Counted from the stretch's first letter, positions 36,729 to 47,019 are shown. The stretch is 64,000 bases of DNA from Cinclus cinclus (GCF_963662255.1 NC_085080.1:1061503-1125502), one strand, 5' to 3'. Notes: generated by a model not told the origin, from the letters alone. A program made the numbers and translations.

Positions 36729-39700
36729 CTGGAGGGATAAAATGGGTTAAAAAATGGCAAAAATGGGTAAAGAAGGGATAAATAGTGAGAAAAAATGAAC
36801 TCGTAAAAAGGGGGAAAGGACAAAACATGACAAAAAGCGCCAAAAAATTGACAAAAATTGACCAAAAAACGGGACAAAAAGCGACAAAAATTGACAAAAA
36901 ATGTGGGGGAAATGTGAGAAAAAAATGGACAGAAAAGAGACAAAAAAGTGCCGAAAAGTGAAAAAAATGGGACAAAAACTGACAAAAAGGGACAAAAAAT
37001 GAACAGAAAACAGACATAAAATCAGAATGCAAGTGGCAAAAAGTGACAGAAAGTGACAGAAAGTGACAAAAATCAGAGCGAAAAGGGACAACAAAATGGA
37101 CATAAAAGAATCGGAAAAACAGCAGAAAAGTGACAAAATATGACAAAAAATTGACAAAAAGTGACAAAAGTGCGAGAAATTGACGGAAGTGCCGCTGTTC
37201 ACCTGTGCCCAGGTAGCGGCAGAGGCCGAAGGTGAAGAGGAGGAGCCCCAGGAGCAGAGCCAGCACCGCCAGGGCCACCAGAAGGGACAAACTCGGGGAC
37301 AATCCTGGAGCTGTGGGGACAACAGGAGGAGCTGGTTCAGGTCCAGAGAATCCCCCAAAAAAAGCCCAAAATAATAAAAAAACAATCCCCGAGAAAATAA
37401 AAAAAAAAATCCCCCAAAAGAATCCTCAAAAAAATCCCCCCCAAAATCCCAAAATATCCCAAAGAAAACCGCAAAAAATCCCAAAATATCCCAAAATATC
37501 CCAAAGAAAACTGCAAAAAATCCCCCCACCCCAAAAATAATCCCAAAACATCCCCAAAATATCCCCAAAAAATCCCCCAAAAATTCCCAGAAAATCCAAA
37601 AAATCCCCAAGAAAATCAAAGAAAAATTCCCAACCCCCCCCGAAAAAATCCCTCAAAAATATCAAAAAATCACCAAAAAAAAAATCACCAAAAATTCCCA
37701 AAAATACCCCCAAAATTCCCAAGACAATCCAAAAAAATCCCCTAGAAAATCCAAAATAAAAAAAAAAAAACATAAACCACCAAGAAATCCCTCAAAAAAA
37801 ATCCCAAAAATAAAAAAAAAAAATCCCCAAGAAATCCAAAAAAAGTCCCAATAAATCCCCCCCAAAAAATCCCCCCAAAAATCCCTAGAACATCCAAAAA
37901 ATCCCCAAGAAAATAAAACAAAAAAAAAAAGTCCCAAACCCCCCCCCCAAACAAATCCCTCAAAAAAAATCCCCAAAAAACCCCCAAAAAAATCCCAAAA
38001 AATCCCCAAAATATCCCAAACTCCCCAAATCTCCAGAAATGGCCCCAAATCCTCACCCCACGTGACGCCGACGGGCTCCTCCAGGCTGGGGTGCAGCGCC
38101 GAGCACTCCAAGGTGTCCCTCGTCCCCGGTGCCACCTTGATCGTCACCTGCGCCCGGAAGGTGCCGTCCCCGACCGGCAGCGCCCGCGATTGTCCCCGAG
38201 CGTCCCCAAGGACGTCCCCGTTGCGGAACCACCGCAGGGTGACCTCGGGGGGGGTGAAGCCCCAGGCGTGACACGTCAGGGCCAGCGCGGGGCCCGAGCG
38301 CTCGGGGACGATGCGGAGGCGCGGCGGCGCTGGGGACAAAAAAGGGACATCGGGGAGGCGGCCTGGTGCCACCAAACGGCCTCAAAATGGCCCCAAAATG
38401 GCGACACAAGTCCTGAAGGTGTCACCAAATGTCCCCCGCAAAATGGCTGCCAGTGTCCCCAAAATGTCCCCAAAATGGAGACACAAGTCCTGAAGGTGTC
38501 ACCAAATGTCCCCCACAAAATGGCTGCCAGTGTCCCCAAAATGTCCCCAAAATGGTGACACAAGTCCTGAAGGTGTCACCAAATGTCCCCCGCAAAATGG
38601 CTGCCAGTGTCCCCAAAATGTCCCCAAAATGGTGACACAAGTCCTGAAGGTGTCACCAAATGTCCCCCGCAAAATGGCTGCCAGTGTCCCCAAACGGCCC
38701 CAAAATGGTGACACAAATCCTGACGGTGTCACCAAATGTCCCCTATAAAATGGCTGCCAATGTCCCCAAACGGCCCCAAAATGGCCCCAAATTGGTGACA
38801 CAAGTCCTGAAGGTGTCACCAAATGTCCCCCACAAAATGGCTGCCAGTGTCCCCAAAATGTCCCCAAAATGGTGACACAAGTCCTGAAGGTGTCATCAAA
38901 TGTCCCCTATAAAATGGCTGCCAATGTCCCCAAACGGCCCCAAAATGGCCCCAAATTGGTGACACAAGTCCTGACGGTGTCACCAAATGTCCCCCACAAA
39001 ATGGCTGCCAATGTCCCCAAATGGCCCCAAAATGTCCCCAAAATGGAGACACAAGTCCTGACGGTGTCACCAAATGTCCCCTATAAAATGGCTGCCAATG
39101 TCCCCAAAATGGCCCCAAAATGGTGCCAGGTGTCCTGAAGGTGTCACCAAATGTCCCCCACAAAATGGCTGCCAGTGTCCCCAAAATGTCCCCAAAATGG
39201 TGACACAAGTCCTGAAGGTGTCACCAAATGTCCCCCACAAAATGGCTGCCACTGTCCCCAAATGGCCCCAAAATGGTGACACAAATCCTGACGGTGTCAC
39301 CAAATGTCCCCTATAAAATGGCTGCCAATGTCCCCAAACTGGGCCACAAAATGCATCCCAAAATGGTCCCAAAATTGTCCCAAAATGTGCCAAAAATGCA
39401 CCCAAAATGTACCCAAAGTGGCCCCAAGATGTGCCTCAAAATGTGCCCCAAATTTCCCCATAAAATGGCACCAAAATGTGACCCGAAATGGACACAAAAT
39501 GGCGCCAGGTGTCCTGACTGCGTCACCAAATGTGTCCCACAAAAGGGTCGCCAGTGTCCCCAAAATATGTCCAAAATGTCCCTCAATGTCCTCAACACTC
39601 CTAATGTCCCCAATGTCCCCAATGTGCTCAGACATCCCAAATGTCCCCAATGCCCCCAACGTCCCCAAATGTCCCCAATGTCCCCAACCCCTCCGATGTC

Positions 39701-42086
39701 CCCAATGTCCCCTCACCGCTGGCCGGTGGCCACACCTTTCCCGGCAGTTCCCGGCACAGCCGCTGCCGCTGGCCCCAAATGTCCCCAATGTCCCCAATGT
39801 CCCCAATGTCCCCAAACGTCCCCAAAGTCCCCAATGTCCCCAATCCCCCCAACGTCCCCAATTCCCCCAGCGTCCCCAAATGTCCCCAACGTCCCCAACG
39901 TCCCCAATCCTCCCAATGTCCCCAACGTTCCCAAATGTCCTCAACGTCCTGAATCCTCTCAATGTCCCCAGTGTCCCCAATGCCCCCAACGTCCCCAAAT
40001 GTCCCCAAATGTCCCCAATCCCCCAAATGTCCCCAATGTCCCCAACGTCCCCAATCCCCCCAACGTCCCCAAATGTCACCAATGTCCCAAATCCCCCCAA
40101 ATGTCCCCAATTCCCCAGTCCCCCAAATGTCCCCAACATCCCCAACGTCCCCAAATGTCCCCAAATGTCCCCAACGTCCCCAATCCTCCCAATGTCCCCA
40201 ACGTTCCCAAATGTCCTCAACGTCCTGAATCCTCTCAATGTTCCCAATGTCCCCAATGCCCCCAACGTCCCCAAATGTCCCCAAATGTCCCCAATCCCCC
40301 AAATGTCCCCAATGTCCCCAATCCCCCAAATGTCCCCAACGTCCCTTCAATGTCCCCAATGTCCCCAACGTCCCCAATCCCCCCAACGTCCCCAAATGTC
40401 ACCAACATCCCCAATCCTCCAAATGTCCCCAATCCCCCCAATGTCCCCAACCCCTCCAATGTCCCAAATCCCCCCAAATGTCCCCAATCCCCCAGTCCCC
40501 CAAATGTCCCCAATGTCCCCAACATCCCCAATGTCCCCAACATCCCCAATCCTCCAAATGTCCCCAATGTCCCCAACGTCCCCAATCCCCCCAACGTCCC
40601 CAAATGTCCCCAACGTCCCCAACGTCCCCAATCCTCCCAATGTCCCCAACGTTCCCAAATGTCCTCAACGTCCTGAATCCTCTCAATGTCCCCAATGCCC
40701 CCAACGTCCCCAAATGTCCCCAATGTCCCCAACATCCCCACCCCTTCCGATGTCCCCAATGTCCCCTCACCGCTGGCCGGTGGCCACACCTTTCCCGGCA
40801 GTTCCCGGCACAGCCGCTGCCGCTGGCCCAGCCGCTGGCCCCACCTCGGGTCCTTCTGTAGGGCCAGGGCCAGGATGTCCCCAAGTGCCACCAAAGGTCC
40901 CCCCGTGCCCGGGCAGGGGACGGCTCGAGGTCCCCGAAGGTCCCCGCAGAGCAGCGGCAGCTGGGACAGCGACAGCAGCAGCTCCTGCGAGTCGTTGGTG
41001 GCCACCAGCGAGCCGTTGGTGGCCAGCGAGCACCACGAGGCCACCTGCAGCACGAAGGGGGCTGAGGGGGGGGGGGAAAAAAAAAAAATTAAAAAAAAAA
41101 AATCCTAATTTTTCAAGTATTTTTTTGGTGGGTTTTTAAATATTTTGTGGGTTTTGGGGTAATTTTGTCTTTTTTTTTTTTTTTTTAGGATTTTTGAAGG
41201 GTTTTTTTTCGTATTTTCCTTTAATTCTTATCGATTTCCCCCCCCCCCCCCCCCGTGTTTTTATAGGGTTCGTAAAAAAATTTTTAAGGATTTTATTTTT
41301 TCACCCCTAAATCCACCCTCAAATCCCACAGGATGAAGCGCCTCCCCCCTCCCCCAAACCTCCACAAATTCTCGATTTTTCTCCCCAAAATCCCACAGGT
41401 CAGCGCCCCTCCAATTTCCCCTTTATCCAAACTTCCTTTATCCCAAAATTTTCCCCTTTTTTTCCGATTTTTTTTCCCCAAAATCTGACAGGTCAGAGCC
41501 CTCCAAATTTCCCCTTTATCCCAATTTCCTTTTTTCCCAATTTTCCACTTCTATTTCACATTTTTCCCTAAAATCCCACCGAACAGAATCCCCTCAATTT
41601 CTCCTTTCCCCCAATTTCCTTTCTCCCCCAATTCTCCCTTTTTTCCCCCATTTTCTTCCTCAAAATCCCACAGGTCAGAGCCCCTCAAATTTCCCTTTAT
41701 CCCAATTTCCATTTTCCCCAATTTTTTCCTTTTTTTTTTTTTTTTCCCCCCCAATTTTTTCCCCGAATCCCACAGGACAGCGCCCCCAATTTCCCCTTTA
41801 TCCCAACTTCCCTTTTTTCCCAAATTTTCCTTTTTTCCCATTTTTTCCCCCAAAACCCCACAGGTCAGAGCCTCCCCCAAACCTCCCCAAATTCCCAATT
41901 TTTCGCCCCAAAACCCGCGTTCCCCCCCACCCAAATCTCACAGGGCGGAACCTCCCCAGTTCCCCCTTGAACCAAACTTTCGATTTTCCCAAATTTTCAC
42001 GCTTTTTTCCCCAAAAATTCCTGTCCCCCCCCTCCCCCCTCACCTGCCCCGGGCGCTCCGAGCGCCGCCAGCAGCAGCGGTAACAT
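36696..42086 (-). CDS. DMB: MHC class II DM beta chain (gene span, last exon missing)
   Basis: Beta subunit of the DM heterodimer, which acts with DMA in late endosomes to release CLIP and edit class II peptides. Exons on the minus strand: 42044-42086, 40771-41061, 38057-38329, 37203-37310, 36696-36728, all joined in phase 1 as in MHC genes; 249 residues with no stop. Order: signal peptide (1-14), beta-1 (15-111), Ig-like beta-2 (112-202), connecting/membrane segment (203-238), cytoplasmic YAPF. The beta-1 sequence is divergent and is not a classical class II B chain. The tail motif YAPFPG matches the YTPLPG sorting signal of mammalian DMB, which settles the identity. A final exon of a few codons must lie left, in or beyond the gap. 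Birds such as chicken have two DMB genes; only one is visible. Confidence 0.9.
36740..37185. repeat. DMB intron 4 array
   Basis: 'gacaaaaagtgacaaaaa' units (about 10 bp) throughout. Confidence 0.85.
37203..37310 (-). CDS. DMB: DMB exon 4: connecting peptide and membrane helix
   Basis: APGLSPSLSLLVALAVLALL then LGLLLFTFGLCRYLGT. PGLSP matches the human DMB connecting peptide. Donor 'CAG|gtgaac'. Confidence 0.9.
37335..38046. repeat. DMB intron 3 low-complexity array
   Basis: 'aaaatccccaaaatatccc' and 'aaaaaatccctcaaaaaa' units; no coding content. Confidence 0.8.
38057..38329 (-). CDS. DMB: DMB exon 3: Ig-like beta-2 domain
   Basis: 91 codons. Ig C1 features: LTCHAWGFTPPEVTLRWFRN with the first Cys and core Trp, then TLECSALHPSLEEPVGVTW with the second Cys. 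Flanked by 'ccccag' and 'gtgagg'. Confidence 0.92.
38395..39510. repeat. 78-bp minisatellite with YY1-like core, DMB intron 2
   Basis: About 12 copies of a 75-90 bp unit with 'aaaatggctgccagtgtccc', 'atgtccccaaaatggtgaca' and 'caagtcctgaaggtgtcacc'. AAAATGGCTGCC resembles a YY1 site. Confidence 0.9.
39560..40765. repeat. GTCCCCAA minisatellite, DMB intron 2
   Basis: Short units of 'aatgtccccaacgtccccaa' with higher-order blocks of about 270 bp sharing 'aatgtcctcaacgtcctgaa'. A 611-codon open frame across it is a by-product. Confidence 0.9.
39684..39774 (-). pseudogene. DMB: Duplicated end of DMB exon 2 with splice donor
   Basis: About 91 bp nearly identical to 40735-40828: the last 58 nt of the beta-1 exon (ending LCRELPGKVWPPASG), its donor gtgagg and intron flank. 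It has no acceptor and sits about 1 kb downstream within the repeat array. Confidence 0.88.
40771..41061 (-). CDS. DMB: DMB exon 2: beta-1 domain
   Basis: 97 codons starting APFVLQVASWCSLATNGSLV, through LPLLCGDLRGPRAVPCPGTG, to RLCRELPGKVWPPASG. FVLQV and CSLATNGSL match bird DMB style. Four Cys as in DM beta-1. Acceptor 'ccccctcag', donor 'GCG|gtgagg'. Confidence 0.88.
41080..42035. repeat. DMB intron 1 array
   Basis: T- and C-runs to about 41290, then about seven 90-130 bp units with 'aaaatcccacaggtcagagc' and 'aatttcccctttatcccaa'. Confidence 0.85.
42044..42086 (-). CDS. DMB: DMB exon 1: signal peptide
   Basis: MLPLLLAALGAPGA then a split Gly codon. Donor 'GCAG|gtgagg'. The first ATG downstream of the X-Y promoter was taken as start. 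Confidence 0.8.
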
Positions 42087-42204
42087 CGCGGACTGGGATG
42101 AACTGGGGGGAACTGGGATGAACTGGGACGAACTGGGGTCCTCCCAGGTGCCACCCCCGGGGCGGGGACATTTTTGGGGACATTTTGGGACATTTTGGGG
42201 ACAC

Positions 42205-42246
42205 CCAATGGGCGCTGGCGGCTCCCGCGCGTCACTCGGTGCCGGG
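42205..42246 (-). promoter_or_regulatory. DMB: X-Y box promoter of DMB
   Basis: On the minus strand: X1 CCCGGCACCGAG, X2 TGACGCGC, then, 20 bp later, Y box with ATTGG (CCCATTGGGT), about 120 bp upstream of the DMB ATG. This is the RFX / CREB / NF-Y module through which CIITA drives class II genes; X1 is less perfect than in DMA. Confidence 0.6.
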
Positions 42247-42264
42247 CAGGGCTGAGCTGGTGGC

Positions 42265-43105
42265 GGCCGCGAGAGGGACTCTGCGAACTGGGAGTACTGG
42301 GAGGGACTGGGAGCGAACTGGGAGGGAACTGGGAGGGACTGGAATAGACTGGGAGGGAACTGGGGGAGACTGGAATAGACTGGGAGGGAACTGGGGGAGA
42401 CTAGGAGCACTGGGTCTGACTGGGGACAAACTGGGAGGGAACTGGGAGGGACTGGGAGGGGATTGGGAGTGAACTGGGAGCACTGGGACTGACTGAGAGC
42501 GAGCTGGGAGGGAACTGGGAGGGACTGGAATAGACTGGGAGGGAACTGGGGGAGACTGGAATAGACTGGGAGGGAACTGGGGGAGACTAGGAGCACTGGG
42601 TCTGACTGGGGACAAACTGGGAGGGAACTGGGAGGGACTGGGAGGGGATTGGGAGTGAACTGGGAGCACTGGGACTGACTGAGAGCGAGCTGGGAGGGAA
42701 CTGGGAGGGACTGGAATAGACTGGGAGGGAACTGGGGGAGACTGGAATAGACTGGGAGGGAACTGGGGGAGACTAGGAGCACTGGGTCTGACTGGGGGCA
42801 AACTGGGAGGGAACTGGGAGGGACTGGGAGGGGATTGGGAGTGAACTGGGAGCGCTGGGACTGACTGAGAGCGAGCTGGGAGGGAACTGGGAGGGACTGG
42901 AATAGACTGGGAGGGAACTGGGGGAGACTGGGAGCACTGGGACTGACTGGGAGGGGACTGGGAGTGAACTGGGACTGCTAGGAGGGACTGGGATAAATTG
43001 TGAGGGAGCTGGGAGAGACTGGGAGTGAACTGGGATGGGATTGGGAGCATTGGGAGTGTACTGGGAGTGAGCTGGGAGTACTGGGAGGGAACTGGGAGCC
43101 ACCCC
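42265..43105. repeat. ACTGGGAGGG minisatellite between DMB and DMA
   Basis: 'gggactgggagggaactggg' units in about 195-bp higher-order repeats (near-identical blocks from about 42290, 42490 and 42690). The same family lies in SH3BP5L intron 2 and in 42087-42140 beside the DMB start. Confidence 0.92.
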
Positions 43106-43275
43106 AGGAGTTGGAACTGGGATTTGGATCAGAACTGGGATCAGAATCGGGACCAGGATCAAGACTGGGATCAAGCTCAAGGATCAGGATGAAGACCAAG
43201 ATCAGGATCAGAACTGGGACCAGGACCAGGATCGGCATCAGGACCGGGCCCAGAACCAGAACCAGGAATGTGACA
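43106..43275. repeat. Short 'atcaggaccaggatcag' array
   Basis: About 12-bp units just beyond the DMA polyadenylation region. Confidence 0.75.
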
Positions 43276-43289
43276 AACAAAGCTGTGGA

Positions 43290-43493
43290 ATTTGCCCAAA
43301 GCTCTGGATTTATTTAAGAAAAAACAGGTTTTATTCCCAAATTAATTCCGGATTCATGGATCATCTCAACCTGCGAAGGGAAAACCCTGATTTGGGGACA
43401 ATTCCCACAATTCCCGAATTGTCAGCCCCAAAACCTGGATTTGGGGACAATTCTTGCATTGTCACTCCCAGGGCGCGATAGATCAGATTGAGA
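43290..43493 (-). CDS. DMA: DMA terminal exon (stop and 3' UTR), candidate
   Basis: After acceptor 'atcccag' (43494-43500) the frame from exon 4 reads V-S-I then TGA at 43485-43483. Downstream on the minus strand are two AATAAA signals (43335-43330 and 43314-43309). The short coding end and poly-A signals fit an MHC alpha-chain last exon. The tail residues are not diagnostic, so the exact acceptor is uncertain. Confidence 0.5.
43309..43335 (-). terminator. DMA polyadenylation signals
   Basis: Two AATAAA hexamers on the minus strand, 21 bp apart, in non-repetitive sequence; they mark the 3' end of DMA near 43290. Confidence 0.6.
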
Positions 43494-46400
43494 CTGGGAT
43501 CAGAACTGGGACTGGAACTGGTACAGGGACCAGGTTCAGGGCAGGGATCAGAACTGGGATCAGGATCAGGCCCAGAACTAGGCCCAGGCCCGGAACCAGG
43601 CTCAGAACTGGAACCAGGCCCGGAACCAGGCCCAGAACCAGGTTCAGAACCAGGCTCAGAACCAGGACTAGGCCCAGAACCAGGCCCAAACTGGGATCAC
43701 CCCCGTACCGTTCCTGTCCCTTTGGGCCACCAGGGCCAGCGTGGCCCCCAGCAGGGCCAGGACGATGCCCAGGGACAGAACCAGAACCAGGCCCAGAACT
43801 AGGCCCAGAACCAGAACCAGGCTCAGAACCAGGCCCAGAACTAGGCCCAGAACCAGGCTCAGAACCAGGCCCAGAACTAGGCCCAGAACCAGAACCAGGC
43901 TCAGAACCAGAATCAGGCCCAGAACCAGAACTAGGCCCAGGCCCAGAACCAGGCCCAAAACCAGACCTAGGCCCAGGACTAGGCCCAGAACCAGGCCCAA
44001 ACTGGGATTATCCCCGTACCGTTCCTGTCACTTCAGGCCACCAGGGCCAGCGTGGCCCCCAGCAGGGCCAGGACGATGCCCAGGGACAGAACCAGAACCA
44101 GGCCCAGAACTAGGCCCAGAACCAGAACCAGGCTCAGAACCAGAATCAGGCCCAGAACCAGAACTAGGCCCAGGCCCAGAACCAAGCTGAGAACCAGAAC
44201 CAGGACTAGGCCCAGAACCAGGCCCAAACTGGGATTACCCCCGTACCATTCCTGTCCCTTCAGGCCACCAGGGCCAGCGTGGCCCCCAGCAGGGCCAGGA
44301 CAATGCCCAGGGACAGAACCAGAACCAGGCCCAGAACCAGGACTAGGCCTAGAACCAGGCCCAAACTGGGATTATCCCCGTACCGTTCCTGTCCCTTCGG
44401 GCCATCAGGGCCAGCGTGGCCCCCAGCAGGGCCAGGACGATGCCCAGGGCCAGCGCGGCTCCGGCCAGAACCGTGCCCAGCTGCTCGTCCAGCGCCGTGT
44501 CTGGAGCCACTGCGGATACAGCCCCAGGTCACTTCTGTTGTCCAGGGTGTCCCCAAACCCGCCACCAAAAATTACCTCAAAATCACCCCCAAAATACACC
44601 AAAATCACACAAAAATCACCCCCAAAATACACCAAAATCACCCCAAATATCACCCCCAAATCAACCAAAAATCGCCTCAAAAATATACCCCAAATTCCTC
44701 TAAATCATGACAAAATACGACAAAATCACGCTAATGCACCAAAATCACCCTCTTATACACAAAATAGCACCCCAAAATACATCAAAGTAACCCCAAAATC
44801 ACCCAAAAGTCACCCCCAAAATGCACCAAATAAATCCCCAAAAAAATCCTTAAATAATAAAAACTAAAAAAATCCCAAAACCCCACAAAAATCCCCCAAA
44901 ATTCCCCCCAAAAATAAAAAATCCCCAAACCACCCCAAAATTCTCCCCAATTCCCCCAAACCCCTCTAACCCCAATAGGCCACCATGGTGGCGTTGTCCT
45001 TGTGCGAGGTGACCGTGCAGGTGTAGACGGCTCCGGGTTGGGGGACGACGGAAATTCGGGAGATGCGGATAAAAGTGAGGTCACTCGTGGGGACAAAGGG
45101 GCCGTGAGTGACCCCGTGAGTGACCGTGGCTCCGGCCACTGACCAGGTGATGTCCAGCACGGGTGGGAAAACGTTCTCCACCAGGCACACCAAGGTGTTG
45201 GGTTCGCCCGAAAGCGGCGGCAGCGCCGGGAATAGCGAGAGGATCGGGACTCCTGGGAATGATGGGGTTAATGAGTAGTGGGATTGATGGGATTGATGGA
45301 TTAATGGGATTAATGACTGATTGATCCCTCCGTCCCCAAATTTTCACTCTCCATCCCCAGATTTATCCATATTTCCCATCTCTTCCATCCCAAATTTTCC
45401 CCCCATTTCCCATCTCTCCATCCCCAATTTTCCCCACACTTTCCACCCTTTCATTCCCCAAATTTTCCCACATTTTCTATCCCTCCATCCCCAAATTCTC
45501 ACTCTCCATCCCAAATTTGTCCTACTTTTTCTATATTTCCCACCTCTTCCATCCCCAAATTTTCATTCCCCATCCCCAAATTTTCCCATATTTCCCACCA
45601 CTTCCATCCCAGTTTTTTCCCCGATTCCCAACTTTTCCATCCCAAATTTTCCCACATTTCCCATCCCTCCATCCCTAAATTTTCCCACACTTTCCACCCT
45701 TTCATGCCCCAAATTTTCCCGTCCTTCCACCTCCCAAAATCTTTGGGATCGCAACCCCGCCGATGTCACCTCCGGTGTCCCCTACCCTTGGCCTCGGGCA
45801 GGCGGCCGGTGAGATGGTGGCCGAGGATTCCCAGGATTTCCCGGCAGAGCTGGGATTCCGGGAGGATGTCCTGGGGAGACTCCAGCTCCGGGGGCCAGCG
45901 GGGCAGGGAGGGAATCCCGGGATTCCAGCGAGATCCCGGGAAATCGAACCAGAAAAGGGCGCGGCCGTCCAGGGTGACCGAGAGGGACAAGGAGGGAGGG
46001 TCGGGCTGGCAGGTGAGGACCTCGGAGAGGAGGTGGGAGGGAGGGTCCGGGACTGGGGTAACGGGAGGGAACGGAGAGGGGAATGGAGAGGGAAAAGGGG
46101 AACGGAGAGGAGAGAGGGAAAATGGGAATGGAGAGGGGAATGGAGAGAGGAGAGGGGAATGGAGAGAGGAGAGGGAAAATGGGAATGGAGAGGAGAGAGA
46201 GAAAATGGGAATGGAGAGGAGAGAGGGGAATGGGAAGGGAGAGGAGAGGGGAAAGGGAAGGGAGGAGGGAAGGGGACAGTGAAAATAGGGAAGGGAGGAG
46301 GGAAAGGGGACGGGGAGAGGGAAAAGGGAGAGGGAGAGAGAACAAGAAGCGCAGAAGGAGGGAGGGAGAAGGCGGGACAAGGAAGCGGGGAGGCGACAGG

Positions 46401-46636
46401 GAGGGAGCAGGGAAGTGAGAGGGAAAGGGGAGAGGGAGGAGAGGACGGGAGGGACAACCAGGGGAGAGGGAAGAGGCGCCCGAGAGAGCGATACAGAGAG
46501 GGGACAAACACCAAAGTGAGACCACACCGAGTGTTCCCTCCCTTCTCCCTCTCCCCTTCCGCCACCTCTTACCGGGGTCCCCGACGGCGACAGCGACCCA
46601 AACCGCCCAGAGCAGCGCGGCCACGATGTGACCCAT
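43384..46636 (-). CDS. DMA: MHC class II DM alpha chain (gene span)
   Basis: Alpha subunit of the DM peptide-exchange heterodimer, acting in the endosomal class II pathway with DMB. Minus-strand exons: 46573-46636, 45786-46052, 44971-45252, 44384-44509 and a candidate terminal exon ending at the stop 43483; all junctions phase 1. Order: signal peptide (1-19), alpha-1 (about 22-110), Ig-like alpha-2 (111-204), connecting/membrane segment (205-246). Alpha-1 has the Cys pair LTCQP and QLCRE, like DMA and unlike classical class II A. FWFDFPG sits where human DMA has FFFDFSQ. The head-to-tail order DMA then DMB, next to BRD2 in the opposite direction, is the bird arrangement and supports the call. 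Confidence 0.9.
43500..44383. repeat. DMA: Array containing copies of the DMA membrane exon
   Basis: 'ggcccagaaccaggctcaga' units (about 18 bp) with three embedded copies of the exon 4 end plus donor at 43701-43777, 44013-44088 and 44241-44312. Each covers about 70 nt of exon ([16 protein letters not shown]) plus 'gtacggg'. The middle two carry an in-frame TGA after LVA; the one at 43701 reads through as LVAQRDRNG. Confidence 0.92.
44384..44509 (-). CDS. DMA: DMA exon 4: connecting peptide and membrane helix
   Basis: [20 protein letters not shown] then [20 protein letters not shown] and RN. This is the only copy with an acceptor ('atccgcag'). Donor 'ACG|gtacgg'. Confidence 0.85.
44520..44970. 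repeat. DMA intron 3 array
   Basis: 'atcacccccaaaatacacca' units, then C/A-rich low complexity. No gene seen. Confidence 0.8.
44971..45252 (-). CDS. DMA: DMA exon 3: Ig-like alpha-2 domain
   Basis: 94 codons: [19 protein letters not shown], then [18 protein letters not shown] with Cys and Trp, then [18 protein letters not shown] with the second Cys. Acceptor 'tcccag', donor 'GGG|gttaga'. Confidence 0.93.
45260..45745. repeat. DMA intron 2 array
   Basis: 'catccccaaattttcccaca' and 'tttcccatctctccatcccc' units. Confidence 0.85.
45786..46052 (-). CDS. DMA: DMA exon 2: alpha-1 domain
   Basis: 89 codons: [64 protein letters not shown]. Acceptor 'taccccag', donor 'AGG|gtaggg'. Confidence 0.9.
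46060..46500. repeat. Purine-rich array, DMA intron 1
   Basis: 'ggagaggagagaggggaatg' units (about 20-40 bp), nearly pure purine on the plus strand, so polypyrimidine in the DMA transcript. Confidence 0.9.
46573..46636 (-). CDS. DMA: DMA exon 1: signal peptide
   Basis: [20 protein letters not shown] then P and a split Gly codon. Donor 'CCG|gtaaga'. The ATG lies about 80 bp downstream of the Y box. Confidence 0.88.
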
Positions 46637-46716
46637 GGCCCCTCCGTGTCCCCAGTGTCCCCAGTGTCCCCACGGGTGGCAGCGCTGGGACCCACCCGTG
46701 TCCCCAACTGCGCGAC

Positions 46717-46761
46717 AGCCAATAGGAAGGCTCCGTTCCTGTTACGTCATCGGTTGCCAGG
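46717..46761 (-). promoter_or_regulatory. DMA: X-Y box promoter of DMA
   Basis: Minus strand: X1 CCTGGCAACCGATG overlapping X2 TGACGTAAC, then 21 bp later the Y box CTATTGGCT. X1 matches the class II consensus CCYAGCAACNGATG almost fully, X2 is a CRE-like site and Y is an inverted CCAAT for NF-Y. Known class II biology: RFX, CREB and NF-Y bind here and recruit CIITA. Confidence 0.85.
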
Positions 46762-47019
46762 TAGAGGAATTCCGAGCGCGGTGCGCCGGCAGTGACAGGG
46801 CGGACATCGAAATCCCCGCGTGGGGACACAGGAAGGGGTCCCCGAAATCCCCCCCAGGGGTCACGTGGGGTTGGGGACACCCCTTCTGTCACGCTTCGGG
46901 ATCCCCAAAATCAGGGGGGCACCGCAGGTGACGTCACGGGGTTAATGAGCGGCGTGGGTTACGCGCGACAATTCTGGCGTCACCGGGGGGTGGCAGGGGG
47001 AGGTCCCGGAGATGTCGCG

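Noticed and set aside
38057..41061. Classical class II B gene
   Set aside because: Beta-1 sequence, the connecting peptide PGLSP and the YAPF tail fit DMB, and classical polymorphic motifs are absent.
39304..41139. 611-codon Pro/Ser-rich open frame on the plus strand
   Set aside because: By-product of the GTCCCCAA array, antisense to the DMB exon.
43480..44190. Arg/Thr and Pro/Gly-rich frames on the plus strand
   Set aside because: Antisense reading of the DMA membrane-exon array.
46060..46500. Arg/Glu/Gly-rich plus-strand frame
   Set aside because: Purine-rich array in DMA intron 1, opposite strand to the gene.
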